Shown in pieces: positions 33,467 through 43,168 of a stretch of 64,000 nucleotides of DNA. The notes under the pieces were generated by a model, which saw only the letters and a list, made by a program, of their open reading frames with translations, had not been told where the DNA came from and did not search any database. Origin of the DNA: Prorocentrum cordatum (taxonomy: Eukaryota; Sar; Dinophyceae; Prorocentrales; Prorocentraceae); NCBI GenBank assembly GCA_963575745.1, contig CAUYUJ010011148.1, positions 276,952 through 340,951 on the forward strand. Direction: 5' to 3'. A program made the translations under genes and the position numbers. The stretch's first letter is position 1; every line of letters starts with the position of its first letter.

Positions 33467-36400
33467 CACCCGCACTTTGGCGAGCCTAGTGGCCTGCCAG
33501 GGGTCAACCTGGAGTGAGCACATCAACGCACGTCTGGCCCTGCGTCTGACAAGGTGGGCGATGCAATCATAGATGTCAGTACTGGGGGCAGGCTGGCGAG
33601 TATACAGGATCAAGGCCTCGTCCGCCGCTCTCCCCGCAAGGTCATCAGCGCACATGTTGCCAGCAGTGAGGAACACTTGCCTAGCACTGAGAGTCTTGCC
33701 AGAGTCCTCAAGATGGGCAGCCGTCCACACGACCTGTACTTCAGCCACCCCCCGATTCCGCAACGCCACCGCCACCCTGAACCACAAGTCCTGATTCGGG
33801 CCTAACTTGCCGTGGGCACGACCCGCTCTCCAACCATCCAGGACAGGCTGGCAATCAGTGACATAAATGATGGGTCCCGTGGTTTCTTCCAGAGCGATGG
33901 CGAGCGCAGCTATCTCCGCGCGCGACACAGTCTGCCGCGGCCCCAGGAGGGGGGACGAAACTCCCGAGACGGGCTCCCAGGAGCCATCATCAGCCCTCCG
34001 AATGAGGGCAACTCCAGAACCACATCGCCTGCGTCTCGGGTCACTGCTGTATTTGCCCCCTGACCCATCTCCAAAAATGTGGGGAGGGTCCTGGCCAGGG
34101 GCTACACAAAACTCACTGAGGCGAGAGGAGCCGTAGTACGTAAGAGGAGGGGCCTCAAGAGGGTCAAGGAAGACGGGGCAGGTGAGGTCTCTCGACGGAA
34201 CTCCTCTCAGCCATAAAGAAGGGTCTGCTTCCCACTGCGCCGTGGCTTGGGAAACCAGTGATTGCGTGCTGCTAAAATCTTGGTGATCTACATTACACAC
34301 GCATTGCCATATTCTGTGAAACAAGGTCTCAGGGGCCGCCTTGCACCTTGGACAAGTTACGTCAACCGTGTAGCCACTGTCGGCTTGGCGCTGACGTGGC
34401 CATTGGCCCCCCGAGGCCACGCACAAGGTGAGGCCCCAAAGATCCGACTGACCCCGAGACTCGAAGCGGCGGAGTTCCTGCTGCAGTGGGAGGAGGTCGG
34501 CTCCTTCTTTCAACCTGTCGCCTGCCTCGTGCCCTGCAGCACCTTGCCACAACTTAGCCTTCATGTCAGAAACGAACTCATGCAACAAGTCTGCATGGTC
34601 AGACATCGGGAGTAAATCAAAGTCTGGGTCGCCCATTCGTGGGAACCTCCACGCATGCTCCGCATGCTCAGGTCGTTCCCACAGGTCAGGTTCCCTGGGC
34701 TCCCATCCTGCTTCAATAAGGGTGGCCTGGACTGCAGCTATGGGCCCCCGAATGCCTCTCCACCTTTTGGCGCCAAGCGAATCGAGCTGCGACCGAACGT
34801 TACCCCACGACCGTCGAATACGAGGTTGGAGGGCGGGGAAGCGCTTCCACAGCTGCAGCCAGGCGTCCACCAATTGGCGGCGCAGTTCCAGGGCGGGATC
34901 TCCATCCCCCAGCACAGTCTGCAGAACAGTTGTTAAACATTTGCCCTTACCCATACCCGAGACCGTGCGAGCAGCTTGTCGCCTCAGAAGCAGGACCTGA
35001 CTCGGTGGCATACCATAAACTTGATGGCCAAAGCTGGCCTGTGGTAAGGCTCCCGTGCGCCAAGCGCCCTGGGTGACTTTCCTCAAACCAGCCAGCCTGC
35101 GCATCTTCACAATCCTAGAAAAACGCCCGCTGGCTTTAGCCATTCTCTGGCGTGCCTTCTTCCTTGTCCGAAAGCGACCTGCCGCAGTGTCAACGCCTAA
35201 ATCAACTCCAACAGAAGCAAACCTAGCGGGCATCCCTCGGGCTCTGAAAATTCTGGCAATGTGCTTCCCAAGCTCAGGAGAGGACGCCAAGACAACCGTT
35301 TTGTCCGAGACCGTGAGCCTCTTGAGTCTGAATCCCCCCGAGAAAGCTTCAGCTAAACCTTCCATCTCCGAAACGACAGTGGCCTGGGTGCCCTCAGATC
35401 TTGCCACAGTGTCATCGACAAAGGTCCATAACGAGGCCTGAGGGGCTCTAGCGTGCGCAGCCTCCAGCACAGAATGCAAGAACACTTTTCCAAGGCAGAC
35501 TCCATGCGACGATCCAGCCACAATCGAGCGGCCTGGGCAGAACGGCTCGCTGATGACCGAGCCCTCCTTGAGGATGCGCGGCGCCATGAAGAGCAGGATC
35601 TCCATGAGCAGCACCGTGGGAGGGAAGTTGAGCCCCCGCGCCGCAACCACCAGGAGGGTGAATGAGATGGAGTCGTAAAACTTGGCAATGTCCAGCAGCA
35701 CCGTCGCCGTTGCCTTGCCTGCAGTAGCAGAGGCCTCGTCCATGAGGCTTCTCGTCATTGCAACTCTCAGGGCGCTGCTGCCCCTGATGGCCGTGTCCCA
35801 GAAAGCAGAAAGTCCATCCGACCAACTGGAGGTGACCGAACTGCGCGCCTGGCTCCACGTCTTGCAGCATTGCGGCAACATTCCCAGTACTCTCGTGCCT
35901 CCAGCTGGCTTCGGAATAACCGCACAAATCGTAGCTAACCACGCTGTCGGCCAAGTTTGCAGTAGTTCCGCTTGATTGAGGATACACGTGAGCTCCGTCA
36001 GTCCAGCTTGAGGCATACGTTGAAGGTCAACTGGGCCCAAGCCATCAACTCCTCTCGCTTTGTTTGGCGATTGTCGTCTAAGTATCGATTCAATCTGTCC
36101 TTCATTCAGTGGTGGCAAGGGGTCATCGCGAGCATCCCTGGCCAATCCTTCCAAAGTCCATAGCAAGTGCTCCCTGCTGTCATTATCCTCCTGCCAAACT
36201 CCCTGCCAAAAGTCCTTATTCGTGCGAATGAGTACGCAAGGGTCTGCAGTGTCCACTCCATCTATGATGATCTCACGCGGAAGTGGGTCAGGAGGAGGAG
36301 CACGAACGTGTTGATGAATAGCACCTGGCCTCTTAGCCCACATCTGCTTCGCCCAGTCCATGAAGGCTTGGCGTGACTTGACTAATGAGCGCCCCTGGGC

Positions 36401-39337
36401 GCGGTCGACCCACGTGTTGGTGTGCACCTGGAGCTGCTCCAACTCAGTCTGGCTGAGGTGCGACACCTGCAGGGCAACGTCCTTCCACTCTTGCACTGTG
36501 GTGGTCAGGGCCTTTTTCCCGAAGAATTCCTGCTGCTTGGCTTCTGACAGGCCCTGGACCATGGACCGAAAGCCCGCGAGGCACTTCTCCGCCTCTGGAG
36601 GGTCCCTGCCTGAGCGTGTCAAGGCCACGCCTCGAGCAAGCAGTGTGGAAGCGATCCCCCACCATTCTGCTACAGGGTCGCACATGTGAGGTCGACCTGG
36701 GGCTGGGCGCATCTTCCTCCATGAAATTGAATACCCTTGCCCTCTGCCGAAAAACACAACGGGGTCCTCCACATCGCTGACCGCCACAATAGACCGCTCC
36801 AAGGTAGTGACCCATCGCCCATATCTATCATCCAAGGTAGAGCGTTGAGTGGGCCTCCAGGTCGCCAGGGGGCCTGTCGACAACTGTGCTGCCGCTGTTC
36901 GTGGTCTGAAGGTATCCTGCTCCAATTCGCCATAGATCTTGAGCCATTCTTCCTGCTCCAACTTGAACGCGACCTTGGGGCCTTCTGGCTGTGGCTCCTG
37001 AGATGGCAGGTCATCGAAGGCCTCGCGTAGCTCTTCGGGGAGTTCCTGTCTGCGTGCATATGCCACCTGCTTGCGTTTCTGGGATCGCTTGCTGTCAGGG
37101 TTTGGCTCTTGCTGAGGGCGGTTGGCCCTGGGTAGCGGTTCTGGAAGCTCCAACGACCTATGCCACCAAGTCCGCTTGGCGTCCAGCACATCAATGGCAA
37201 TAGCGCAATGAGTCTTCCAAGGAACCGCTAACACCTGCCTGAGCCTGATGCGGTCCGGAGTAAGCTGCTTAGAGACAGTAGCATAATCATACATTCGTCC
37301 CTGGCCCTTGTCGCACGTGAACTTGCAGTTCGGAAGCGCTAACCGACCTCTGAGTCTGTCAACCCATCCACTATCCAATAGGGTCTGCGGTTCGTTGTTC
37401 CAGTCCGCCACAATCACCCAAGGATCTGCCAGCGCTTTGGTAAAAGCGCCCAAAGCCACCAACACCTCATTGTTGTGCTGTGCAATCCCCAGTGACGGTA
37501 GCAAGTACGCTGCAATGTAGACGAGGTTGCCCGACTTGAGGTGTAGCGTGGTGGCCGAGAAGCCTTTAAAGGGATCCATGCGCGAGTCAGCAATCGCCTG
37601 GCCCCTCAATCGATCAAGCTGCGTAGCTGCCAAGTGACAGCGCGTGAGAAGCCACTCACCTGCCGAGATGCCTGAGTCCGACCTCCCAGAAGCAAAGCCT
37701 GCCTTGAAAGAGAGCCTCCACCCGTCCTTCCTGAGCTCCTCGGTCCAGTGGGCGCACTTGGTGTCGGGGACATGCGTCTCGACAAGCCCTACGATGGCGT
37801 AGGTGTGCTTGTGACTGTTCACAAAGCTGCGAACCTTGGCGCCCCATTCGGTGATGTTCGCGAAGAGCATCGTCACATGCTTGTCGGACGTACGGTGCTG
37901 CAGAACTGCTGGCTCCTCGTGCGTGGGCGCGTTGTCACCAGCGTGGGTCTGTCTGCCACGTTGCTGCGTTCCTGACTCCGCATTACAGTCCCGAGGACGG
38001 GCGGCATCCAGCAAAGGCAGACTCGACGAGGAGTTCCCCGAGACACCCAAGAGCGCGGCCTCAGGGCCTCCAAGATAAACCTCCCGAGACGGGGTGGGGC
38101 TGGAGCCTATGGCGTCAGGCCTGCATCCTATGTTAGACTCCACAGTACAGAGCTCCCCCTCGTTCCCAAACTGGTCATCGAGGTTGGCGAAGGGGTCAGC
38201 ATCTGGATCATCCAAGTCATCACACCGAGCTCGAACTCCGTCCACAGGCAGAGGAGCAAACCGATGACCGTCAGGAGCCTCAGAAGCCTGATGTTGCATG
38301 GCATGTGGAATCGTACTATGATTGGCCTGTCCCAGACTGGTCTCCGCATCCGCCAACATCACCAGGTGAGCAACGCAAGCGTCAACGTCTGCCTGATCAT
38401 CATCTGAGTCAGGCTGTCTGGGGCGAGGAAGCCGCACCGTAGGGGAAGCCGAGCCCAAAAGCCTCCTGAACATGGCTCTCAGCTCATCCAAGCGCTCCCA
38501 GTGGCGGCGCTGCAGCTGAACACGTCTCTCAATGGGCGCCGTACGGAGCCGATCAAGGAAGGCCGCTCGCCTGGGCTCAGACTGCCTCCATGCCAACTCA
38601 CATAATTCTTCCATGACTGATTGTAAGGTGCGGCCTGGAAACCAGGCCTGCAACAAACGGCGCAAGGGCTCGTTCCCTTGTCGCTCCAGGATCGTGTGCA
38701 GAAACGCCTCGCACCAAAGCCGCCAGTCACCACTACCTGCGTTTAGCCCAAGATGTATGTCAAACCAAGCCGCTGCCCATTCTCTGAGGTCAGCTCGCAT
38801 ATCTGCATAGTCCTGTACTGCCATCGCTCTGGTCTCGTCAACAGGCGGCAGGCCCATGGCCTGTGGTGAATCAGCTGCCGTCTCGACTTCACCAATGTTG
38901 CCAGCCTCACAAGGTAGGCGAGTCCAGCAAACTCCTGTGCCCCCACCCACACGCGCTGAGACCCCCGCCTCCTGTGGAGAGGGTGCCCTGGCGGGTGGAA
39001 AGCCCAGGTGCGACTGTGAACCTGCACTGCTCTGGGCAGCCCAGGATTTGCGTTCTGACGCCTGAAACCCTCCAGCTGCCTGAGTAACTGACCGTGTGGA
39101 AGGCGATGCCTCAGGAAAGACGTGGCTCCTGTGAGTGCCCGTAGCGCCAGTGGCGCCAGACGGCCTCGCCCACGTCGAAGCCGTACTGATCGCAGTCCCA
39201 GACGGCATAGAACACGGTGTACACGTCGAAGGGGCCCCCGTCATTTCATCAGAAAGCGAAAGTGGGGCCCACTGCATCATAGCTCGAACTTTCCGAATTG
39301 TGTCCAGCGCTTCGTAGTAGAACTTGTCAGACAGCAT
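33434..39337 (-). CDS. LINE ORF2: endonuclease, reverse transcriptase and RNase H
   Basis: The frame is open from 40,909 to 33,434. The first Met after the ORF1 stop is at 39,337 and is taken as a tentative start. Residue numbers below count from 40,909. The apurinic-type endonuclease spans about 1014-1240: Asn1018, Glu1044 (VETH), Asp1169/Asn1171 (ADWNNE) and His1234 (KTHCAI). The reverse transcriptase spans about 1600-1900: ARGVDG near 1620, Asp1740 in LLDIAKFYDS, GRSIVAGSSHG, and the catalytic pair FVDD at 1830-1833. A zinc motif is C2186-x2-C-x8-H-x4-C. RNase H has Asp2281, Glu2332, Asp2352 and Asp2422. All main catalytic residues are present. It would nick target DNA, prime reverse transcription on it and degrade RNA in the hybrid. 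The region before residue 1010 is helical and unrecognised. Confidence 0.92.
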   Translation of the reverse strand: MLSDKFYYEALDTIRKVRAMMQWAPLSLSDEMTGAPSTCTPCSMPSGTAISTASTWARPSGATGATGTHRSHVFPEASPSTRSVTQAAGGFQASERKSWAAQSSAGSQSHLGFPPARAPSPQEAGVSARVGGGTGVCWTRLPCEAGNIGEVETAADSPQAMGLPPVDETRAMAVQDYADMRADLREWAAAWFDIHLGLNAGSGDWRLWCEAFLHTILERQGNEPLRRLLQAWFPGRTLQSVMEELCELAWRQSEPRRAAFLDRLRTAPIERRVQLQRRHWERLDELRAMFRRLLGSASPTVRLPRPRQPDSDDDQADVDACVAHLVMLADAETSLGQANHSTIPHAMQHQASEAPDGHRFAPLPVDGVRARCDDLDDPDADPFANLDDQFGNEGELCTVESNIGCRPDAIGSSPTPSREVYLGGPEAALLGVSGNSSSSLPLLDAARPRDCNAESGTQQRGRQTHAGDNAPTHEEPAVLQHRTSDKHVTMLFANITEWGAKVRSFVNSHKHTYAIVGLVETHVPDTKCAHWTEELRKDGWRLSFKAGFASGRSDSGISAGEWLLTRCHLAATQLDRLRGQAIADSRMDPFKGFSATTLHLKSGNLVYIAAYLLPSLGIAQHNNEVLVALGAFTKALADPWVIVADWNNEPQTLLDSGWVDRLRGRLALPNCKFTCDKGQGRMYDYATVSKQLTPDRIRLRQVLAVPWKTHCAIAIDVLDAKRTWWHRSLELPEPLPRANRPQQEPNPDSKRSQKRKQVAYARRQELPEELREAFDDLPSQEPQPEGPKVAFKLEQEEWLKIYGELEQDTFRPRTAAAQLSTGPLATWRPTQRSTLDDRYGRWVTTLERSIVAVSDVEDPVVFFGRGQGYSISWRKMRPAPGRPHMCDPVAEWWGIASTLLARGVALTRSGRDPPEAEKCLAGFRSMVQGLSEAKQQEFFGKKALTTTVQEWKDVALQVSHLSQTELEQLQVHTNTWVDRAQGRSLVKSRQAFMDWAKQMWAKRPGAIHQHVRAPPPDPLPREIIIDGVDTADPCVLIRTNKDFWQGVWQEDNDSREHLLWTLEGLARDARDDPLPPLNEGQIESILRRQSPNKARGVDGLGPVDLQRMPQAGLTELTCILNQAELLQTWPTAWLATICAVIPKPAGGTRVLGMLPQCCKTWSQARSSVTSSWSDGLSAFWDTAIRGSSALRVAMTRSLMDEASATAGKATATVLLDIAKFYDSISFTLLVVAARGLNFPPTVLLMEILLFMAPRILKEGSVISEPFCPGRSIVAGSSHGVCLGKVFLHSVLEAAHARAPQASLWTFVDDTVARSEGTQATVVSEMEGLAEAFSGGFRLKRLTVSDKTVVLASSPELGKHIARIFRARGMPARFASVGVDLGVDTAAGRFRTRKKARQRMAKASGRFSRIVKMRRLAGLRKVTQGAWRTGALPQASFGHQVYGMPPSQVLLLRRQAARTVSGMGKGKCLTTVLQTVLGDGDPALELRRQLVDAWLQLWKRFPALQPRIRRSWGNVRSQLDSLGAKRWRGIRGPIAAVQATLIEAGWEPREPDLWERPEHAEHAWRFPRMGDPDFDLLPMSDHADLLHEFVSDMKAKLWQGAAGHEAGDRLKEGADLLPLQQELRRFESRGQSDLWGLTLCVASGGQWPRQRQADSGYTVDVTCPRCKAAPETLFHRIWQCVCNVDHQDFSSTQSLVSQATAQWEADPSLWLRGVPSRDLTCPVFLDPLEAPPLTYYGSSRLSEFCVAPGQDPPHIFGDGSGGKYSSDPRRRRCGSGVALIRRADDGSWEPVSGVSSPLLGPRQTVSRAEIAALAIALEETTGPIIYVTDCQPVLDGWRAGRAHGKLGPNQDLWFRVAVALRNRGVAEVQVVWTAAHLEDSGKTLSARQVFLTAGNMCADDLAGRAADEALILYTRQPAPSTDIYDCIAHLVRRRARRALMCSLQVDPWQATRLAKVRVPPPPPGRLLP

Positions 39338-39476
39338 AGCTCGACCAGAGGGAGCACATGCGTGAGCAAGAACGTGGTATGCACATCCAAAGGGAATGTC
39401 CGTGCCTGGGTAGCATTGGAATGGCGGTGTGCGCGAGATGAGCTTGAGCACTCCAGCTGACACAGATGTCCCTGAA

Positions 39477-40703
39477 TCAGGTAGCTGCTGGGCACTCGTT
39501 GTTGGGGCCCCCCCTGCGCTCGAACTTGGCCAATCTCTCGCGAACAGAGGCGAACTGTGCCTGCTGCTCTGGTCGGGAGACCTGTCCCTCTGCAACTTGG
39601 CCAAGGGGCTCCGACGTGGTCTCTGCACCATCACCACCAGCACTAGCTGTCTCTGGCTGGGAACCCTCTGCGCCTCCTGGCTTGGACTGGGGTTCATTAT
39701 CTTCAACATCCTGCACTCGACGACGTTTGGCCAGTAGCCGCATCTTCTGTGATTCATGCTCCTGGACCACGCGCTTGGCCTCGTCCAGAGCTGAGGCGAA
39801 AAGATCCTTGGCCTTCGTGGAAAGGAGCTCCCGCAACTGTGTGGTACGTTCTTCGATCCGTAGGCGATCCTCCTCATCCAGCTCCAATCCATCAGGCATG
39901 TCTGACAGGAGGCCCAGATCGAAGTCCAGGGTGCCCACCTTGCCAGACACGAGGTCCTCCAGCTTGATCCGCGCAGGCACTGGTCCAGGTTCAGGTGCGG
40001 CAGCTTTGCCCGTGGCCGCGAGCTTGCGGGCGAGCTCCGCGTGCTGGGTGTCCATGATCTCCAACTCTGCACGAAAGCCCATGATGTAGTCCTCGTGCTC
40101 CTGCAGCTGGGCCTTCCATTTGTCATGCTTGTCCAGCTCACGAGAGAGCCGTTGAAGGAGCTTGTCACATTCACGCCGCGATTCTGCCAGTCGCTGCTCC
40201 ATGGTCTTCTCGATGACAGGGGGGGCAGGCTTTGCCAGGATGTTGATGCGCGCCTGAACCCGCGTGGCCAAGTTCTTGTCACCCGTCTTGTTGGCGATGG
40301 CCAGCAGAGAACCCAGCTCAGCAGCATCCAGGCCATCAAGGCTCGTCCAAGCCAGTGCTGGCGTGGAGGAGTTCGGACCTGGCTGGAGGCCGGCAGCCAG
40401 CGGCAGACGGTGCTCTGAACTCTGACGGCTGTCATTCCACGAATTGTCTGATCCTGACCACGACCTGCCTGCCCGAGACGGCCAGTGCTGCGGCTGGGTC
40501 CATCCTGGCTCTGGTGTGCGATATGAGAAACAATGTTTGCACCACTGCCATCTTTCCTCGTTGCGTGCACATCCGCAGTGACCACATCGCCACGCGGGCC
40601 CTGAGACAGGGGGCCTGTGTAGCTTGCGTCGCACAACAGTGGCTTTCTTATTCGTCGACCCGTCCGCACGCCACGGGGCTGAGAGCAAATCATCCGTTCC
40701 CAT
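39477..40703 (-). CDS. LINE ORF1: zinc-finger and coiled-coil RNA-binding protein
   Basis: A 408-residue frame starting with ATG about 25-30 bases from the GGA tract. Residues 38-58 form a RanBP2-like zinc ribbon: Trp38, Cys40, Cys43, Asn48, Cys55, Cys58 in AWRCGHC..RWQWCKHC. Residues of about 155-235 and 290-345 are strongly helical and charged (EQRLAESRRECDKLLQRL; RIEERTTQLRELLSTKAKDL) and probably coiled coil. The C-terminal third is Gln/Pro/Ala-rich. The role by analogy with other LINE ORF1 proteins is RNA binding and particle assembly. ORF1 ends about 140 bases before the first Met of ORF2, which lies in a different frame, so ORF2 would need reinitiation or frameshifting. Confidence 0.8.
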   Translation of the reverse strand: MGTDDLLSAPWRADGSTNKKATVVRRKLHRPPVSGPAWRCGHCGCARNEERWQWCKHCFSYRTPEPGWTQPQHWPSRAGRSWSGSDNSWNDSRQSSEHRLPLAAGLQPGPNSSTPALAWTSLDGLDAAELGSLLAIANKTGDKNLATRVQARINILAKPAPPVIEKTMEQRLAESRRECDKLLQRLSRELDKHDKWKAQLQEHEDYIMGFRAELEIMDTQHAELARKLAATGKAAAPEPGPVPARIKLEDLVSGKVGTLDFDLGLLSDMPDGLELDEEDRLRIEERTTQLRELLSTKAKDLFASALDEAKRVVQEHESQKMRLLAKRRRVQDVEDNEPQSKPGGAEGSQPETASAGGDGAETTSEPLGQVAEGQVSRPEQQAQFASVRERLAKFERRGGPNNECPAAT

Positions 40704-40726
40704 CGGCGTGCCGTGGCAGGCAAGAA

Positions 40727-40890
40727 TAAGAAGGAGGAGGAGGAGGAGGAGGAGGAGGAGGAGGAGGAGGAGGAGGAGGGGGAGGAGGAGGAGGAGGAGG
40801 AGGAGGAGGAGAGGAGGAGGAGGGGGAGGAGGGGGAGGAGGAGGAGGAGGAGGAGGGGAAGGAGGAGGGGGAGGAGGAGGAGGAGGAAGA
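40727..40890 (+). repeat. (GGA)n tract, right half of the interrupted core
   Basis: Purine tract between the LINE 5' end and the right arm of fold-back copy 3. Confidence 0.95.
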
Positions 40891-41087
40891 GGACCCCCTC
40901 CCCCTCCAACTCATGGTGGTGGTGGAAGACGGCCCCATCATCTCGAATTCGGGCCTGCCTCGAACGGGCCTCGAGGCAGGCGAGGGGCGCACATCGCCCC
41001 CGAGGGCCGCGGGGGGGAAGGCGCCCCCCGCCTTCCCTGGACGGAGGCAGGGGGCAGGAGGGGAGGAGCGGGCGGAGGCCGGAGGAT

Positions 41088-41283
41088 CGGGCCGGGCGAA
41101 AGGGGGGGATAGCAAAGGGGGGGGGTGAGAATCAGCTCACGTTGCTGATGTTCCGGGCGCCTCCCGGCGCCGGGAGGCGCCCGTGTATCGAGGAATAGGC
41201 CCGGCGGCGGGGCCGAAACCAGCTGCATGCAGCAGATTCCGTACCCCCCCCTTTCCCTATCCCCCCTTTCGATCGGCCCGAGA
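41088..41283 (+). mobile_element. MITE-like element, family W, copy 1
   Basis: The left end GGGCCGGGCGAAAGGGGGGG and the right end CCCCCCTTTCGATCGGCCC are inverted repeats. The interior has CGGGCGCCTCCCGGCGCCGG and GCCGAAACCAGCTGCATGCA. A second copy is at 49,086-49,277. No target duplication was found. Confidence 0.7.
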
Positions 41284-41319
41284 GGAGGGTGACGTGGAGA
41301 GGGCGCTTCGCCCGTAGGG

Positions 41320-41491
41320 TTAGGTCGGTCCTGTCCCCCCACAGGCGGATTTCGGATGACAAGATCGAACACACCCCCAACAAAAAAACCCAAAAATAGT
41401 CAAGCAATAATGAGAAAGAGAGCCGTCCCCGGACCATAGTTGCTTGACTATGTCTGGAGATTCCCCCTTCAGAGGGACAGGCCCGACTTGA
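41320..41491 (+). mobile_element. MITE, family G, copy 5
   Basis: Left end TTAGGTCGGTCCTGTCCCCC, right end TTCAGAGGGACAGGCCCGAC. The core has a longer stem (AAATAGTCAAGCAATA with a complementary TTGCTTGACTAT). Flanks GCCCGTAGGGT and GCCCAGGGT resemble one another but are out of register. Confidence 0.75.
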
Positions 41492-41738
41492 AGCCCAGGG
41501 TGCAGGCCCCCGTCCTGCGACCGCTGCTTGATCTGGGCGCGCATCATCTCCTGGAGGCTCGCGAGGACCTCGGCCCGCGGGGAATCGCGCCGCGCCCGCG
41601 CCCCGTGCCGGAGGAGCTCTCTCCGCGGCCGTGGCCACAACTCGCCGGGCGAGTTTTCGCTGCTCGGGCGCCTGCTCCGGGGACGTGCTGTGCGGCACAG
41701 TCAACCCGTATTGTAAGGATGCGCGATGAGGATGCAAG

Positions 41739-41937
41739 TAGGAGAACAACAAGTGGCATGAACATAAAAACTCGGAGGTCCGCGCGGATGTCTCGGATCG
41801 GCGCTGGATCCCCCTCCCTGGCGCGCGGAGCGCGCCAGGGGCGGCGCCGGAGGCGCCGCCGGGGGGCCCCAGCGCCGAACCGAGAAATCCGCGCGGACCT
41901 CAGAGTTTTTATCTTTATGTTACTTTTTGTTCCCCTA
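41739..41937 (+). mobile_element. fold-back element, family H, copy 1 (5-bp target duplication)
   Basis: A 199-bp near-palindrome. TAGGAGAACAACAAGTGGCA and AAAACTCGGAGGTCCGCGCG on the left pair with CGCGCGGACCTCAGAGTTTT and TTACTTTTTGTTCCCCTA on the right. The centre is GGCGCGCGGAGCGCGCC and GGCGCCGGAGGCGCC. GCAAG is duplicated exactly (41,734-41,738 and 41,938-41,942). Confidence 0.85.
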
Positions 41938-42277
41938 GCAAGGGCCTTGGAGGGCCATGTCGACGCTCTTCGAGCGGGGCACGGCCGGAGAAGGTGGCCA
42001 AGGATGGGCCGAGGGGGCAAGGATGCAAGGGTATGCTTGGGAAGGTTGCCCATCCTCATTATGCGGGTTGACTGCAGGGGCCTGACAACAAGAACCCTTC
42101 CGCAAGAGGCCCAACGCTGCGACCCCAGGACGTTCGCCGATGTTTGGGTGTGGGAGCGTCACGCTTTCCATCGCAGAACCATCGAAGCCCAAGAAACCCA
42201 GGGCACCCTGGAGGCGAGCAGGGTGTTTCTTGGCATGGGTCTCCACTGGAAGCCAATCGCTTCTCTAATGCATCGGT

Positions 42278-42402
42278 GCTGCGTCGAACGACCGTGCGAA
42301 GGCGCGTCGAATTTGAATCGAAGGTGCATCGAACTGTCGAACTTGAGTCGAGCTACAGTCGAACTAGGGTCGAACGGGTCCGTCGGGTGGGCCCAGTGAA
42401 AG
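42278..42402 (+). repeat. GTCGAAC-type short repeat array
   Basis: GTCGAATTTGAATCGA, ATCGAACTGTCGAACTTGAG and GTCGAACTAGGGTCGAACGG, ending in GGGTCCGTCGGGTGGGCCC. Same ending as 23,595-23,728. Confidence 0.65.
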
Positions 42403-42636
42403 TGCCCCAGACGAACACCTAGCGAAGCTGCTCTAAGCGCCTGGACCCCTCGAACCCTTGGACCAGGACAAACCATCGGGCCCACAGAAGCCGGGGACCT
42501 CTGCGATGCGGCGGGTCTGGAGGATGTGCTGGATGCCGCGCCAGTCCCAGGGGCCCCCAGAACGACACGAGAGCGTTCCCGAACGCTCTGGGACAAGTTT
42601 CAGGTCCTGGCCAACCCGACCTCCCCTCGGGCCAGC

Positions 42637-42790
42637 TGAAGGGGCCCTGGGACACAAATAAATAGACACAAATAATAGGAGGATTCTCCTTATTCTCTGA
42701 TATTTTCTTGGTTTTCGTCTCCCCCCCCACTTCCCATATTTTCCTGGTAGTCGACGATCAATTGTGTCTGTGTGTTTCTTTGCCTCCTGA
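42637..42790 (+). mobile_element. MITE-like element, family T, copy 3 (5-bp target duplication)
   Basis: A 154-bp copy from TGAAGGGGCCCTGGGACACA to TTGCCTCCTGA. CCAGC lies exactly on both sides (42,632-42,636 and 42,791-42,795). Confidence 0.9.
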
Positions 42791-42984
42791 CCAGCTTCAT
42801 CCCAAGTCGTTCCTGAAAGGCCCCGAGGCCCGAAGCCGGGCTCCAGAGGCCCCCCAATAGCAGGTGCAAATTGGCCGCCTCGGGCGCCTTCTCGAGGCGC
42901 CAAGAGCATGGAGGGCTGCGCAGCCTCTTGCTCTTCCTGGCCCCAGAAGGCGAAAGGAAGCGTTCAGGGGGGAATGATCTTGGA

Positions 42985-43168
42985 GTCCCGAAACGATGCG
43001 GTGACAAACCGTGCGGTGACCTTGAAATCCCCCGAGACCTCACCGCACGGTCCGTCACACCGCACGGTATTGGGACCCCGGATGCCCCTGTCGCCCGAGA
43101 CGTCCTCGGAGAACGACCCGAGTCCCAGAACCATGCGGTGACTCCGAATCCCCACCAGGGCCCCGAAT
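42985..43168 (+). repeat. hairpin-rich repeat, family Y, copy 2
   Basis: ATGCGGTGACAAACCGTGCG, GAGACCTCACCGCACGGTCC, CGAGACGTCCTCGGAGAACG and ATGCGGTGACTCCGAATCCC. Two opposed GTGCGGTGA / TCACCGCAC pairs could form hairpins. Confidence 0.75.

Larger units (their letters stand above)
32820..40726 (-). mobile_element. non-LTR retrotransposon (LINE), nearly complete
   Basis: A minus-strand element of about 7.9 kb with ORF1 (40,703-39,477), ORF2 (from about 39,337) and a Cys-rich C-terminal extension to 32,874. Both ends abut GGA tracts, so the exact ends and any target duplication are hidden in the repeat. The 5' leader before the ORF1 ATG is only about 25-30 bases, so it may be slightly 5'-truncated. 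Visible defects are few: one probable slip in an 11-base homopolymer and one possible pair of compensating indels. No poly-A tail was seen; the 3' end runs into TCC/GGA repeat. Confidence 0.9.
32620..40940. mobile_element. fold-back element, family F, copy 3, split by a LINE (5-bp target duplication)
   Basis: The left arm (32,620-32,657) reads TGATGGGCTTGATTTCCACC, (CAC)n, ATAAGTTGGAGGGGG. The right arm (about 40,892-40,940) reads CCCCCTCCCCCTCCAACTCA, (TGG)n, AAGACGGCCCCATCA. TCTCG lies on both sides (32,615-32,619 and 40,941-40,945). A plus-strand GGA tract follows the left arm and another precedes the right arm, as expected if one GGA core was interrupted by the LINE between about 32,820 and 40,726. 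Confidence 0.8.

Noticed and set aside
40700-40909. N-terminal Leu/Ser-rich start of the 2,491-residue minus-strand frame
   Set aside because: This part is the GGA tract and part of the fold-back arm read through; the real LINE proteins start at 40,703 (ORF1) and about 39,337 (ORF2).
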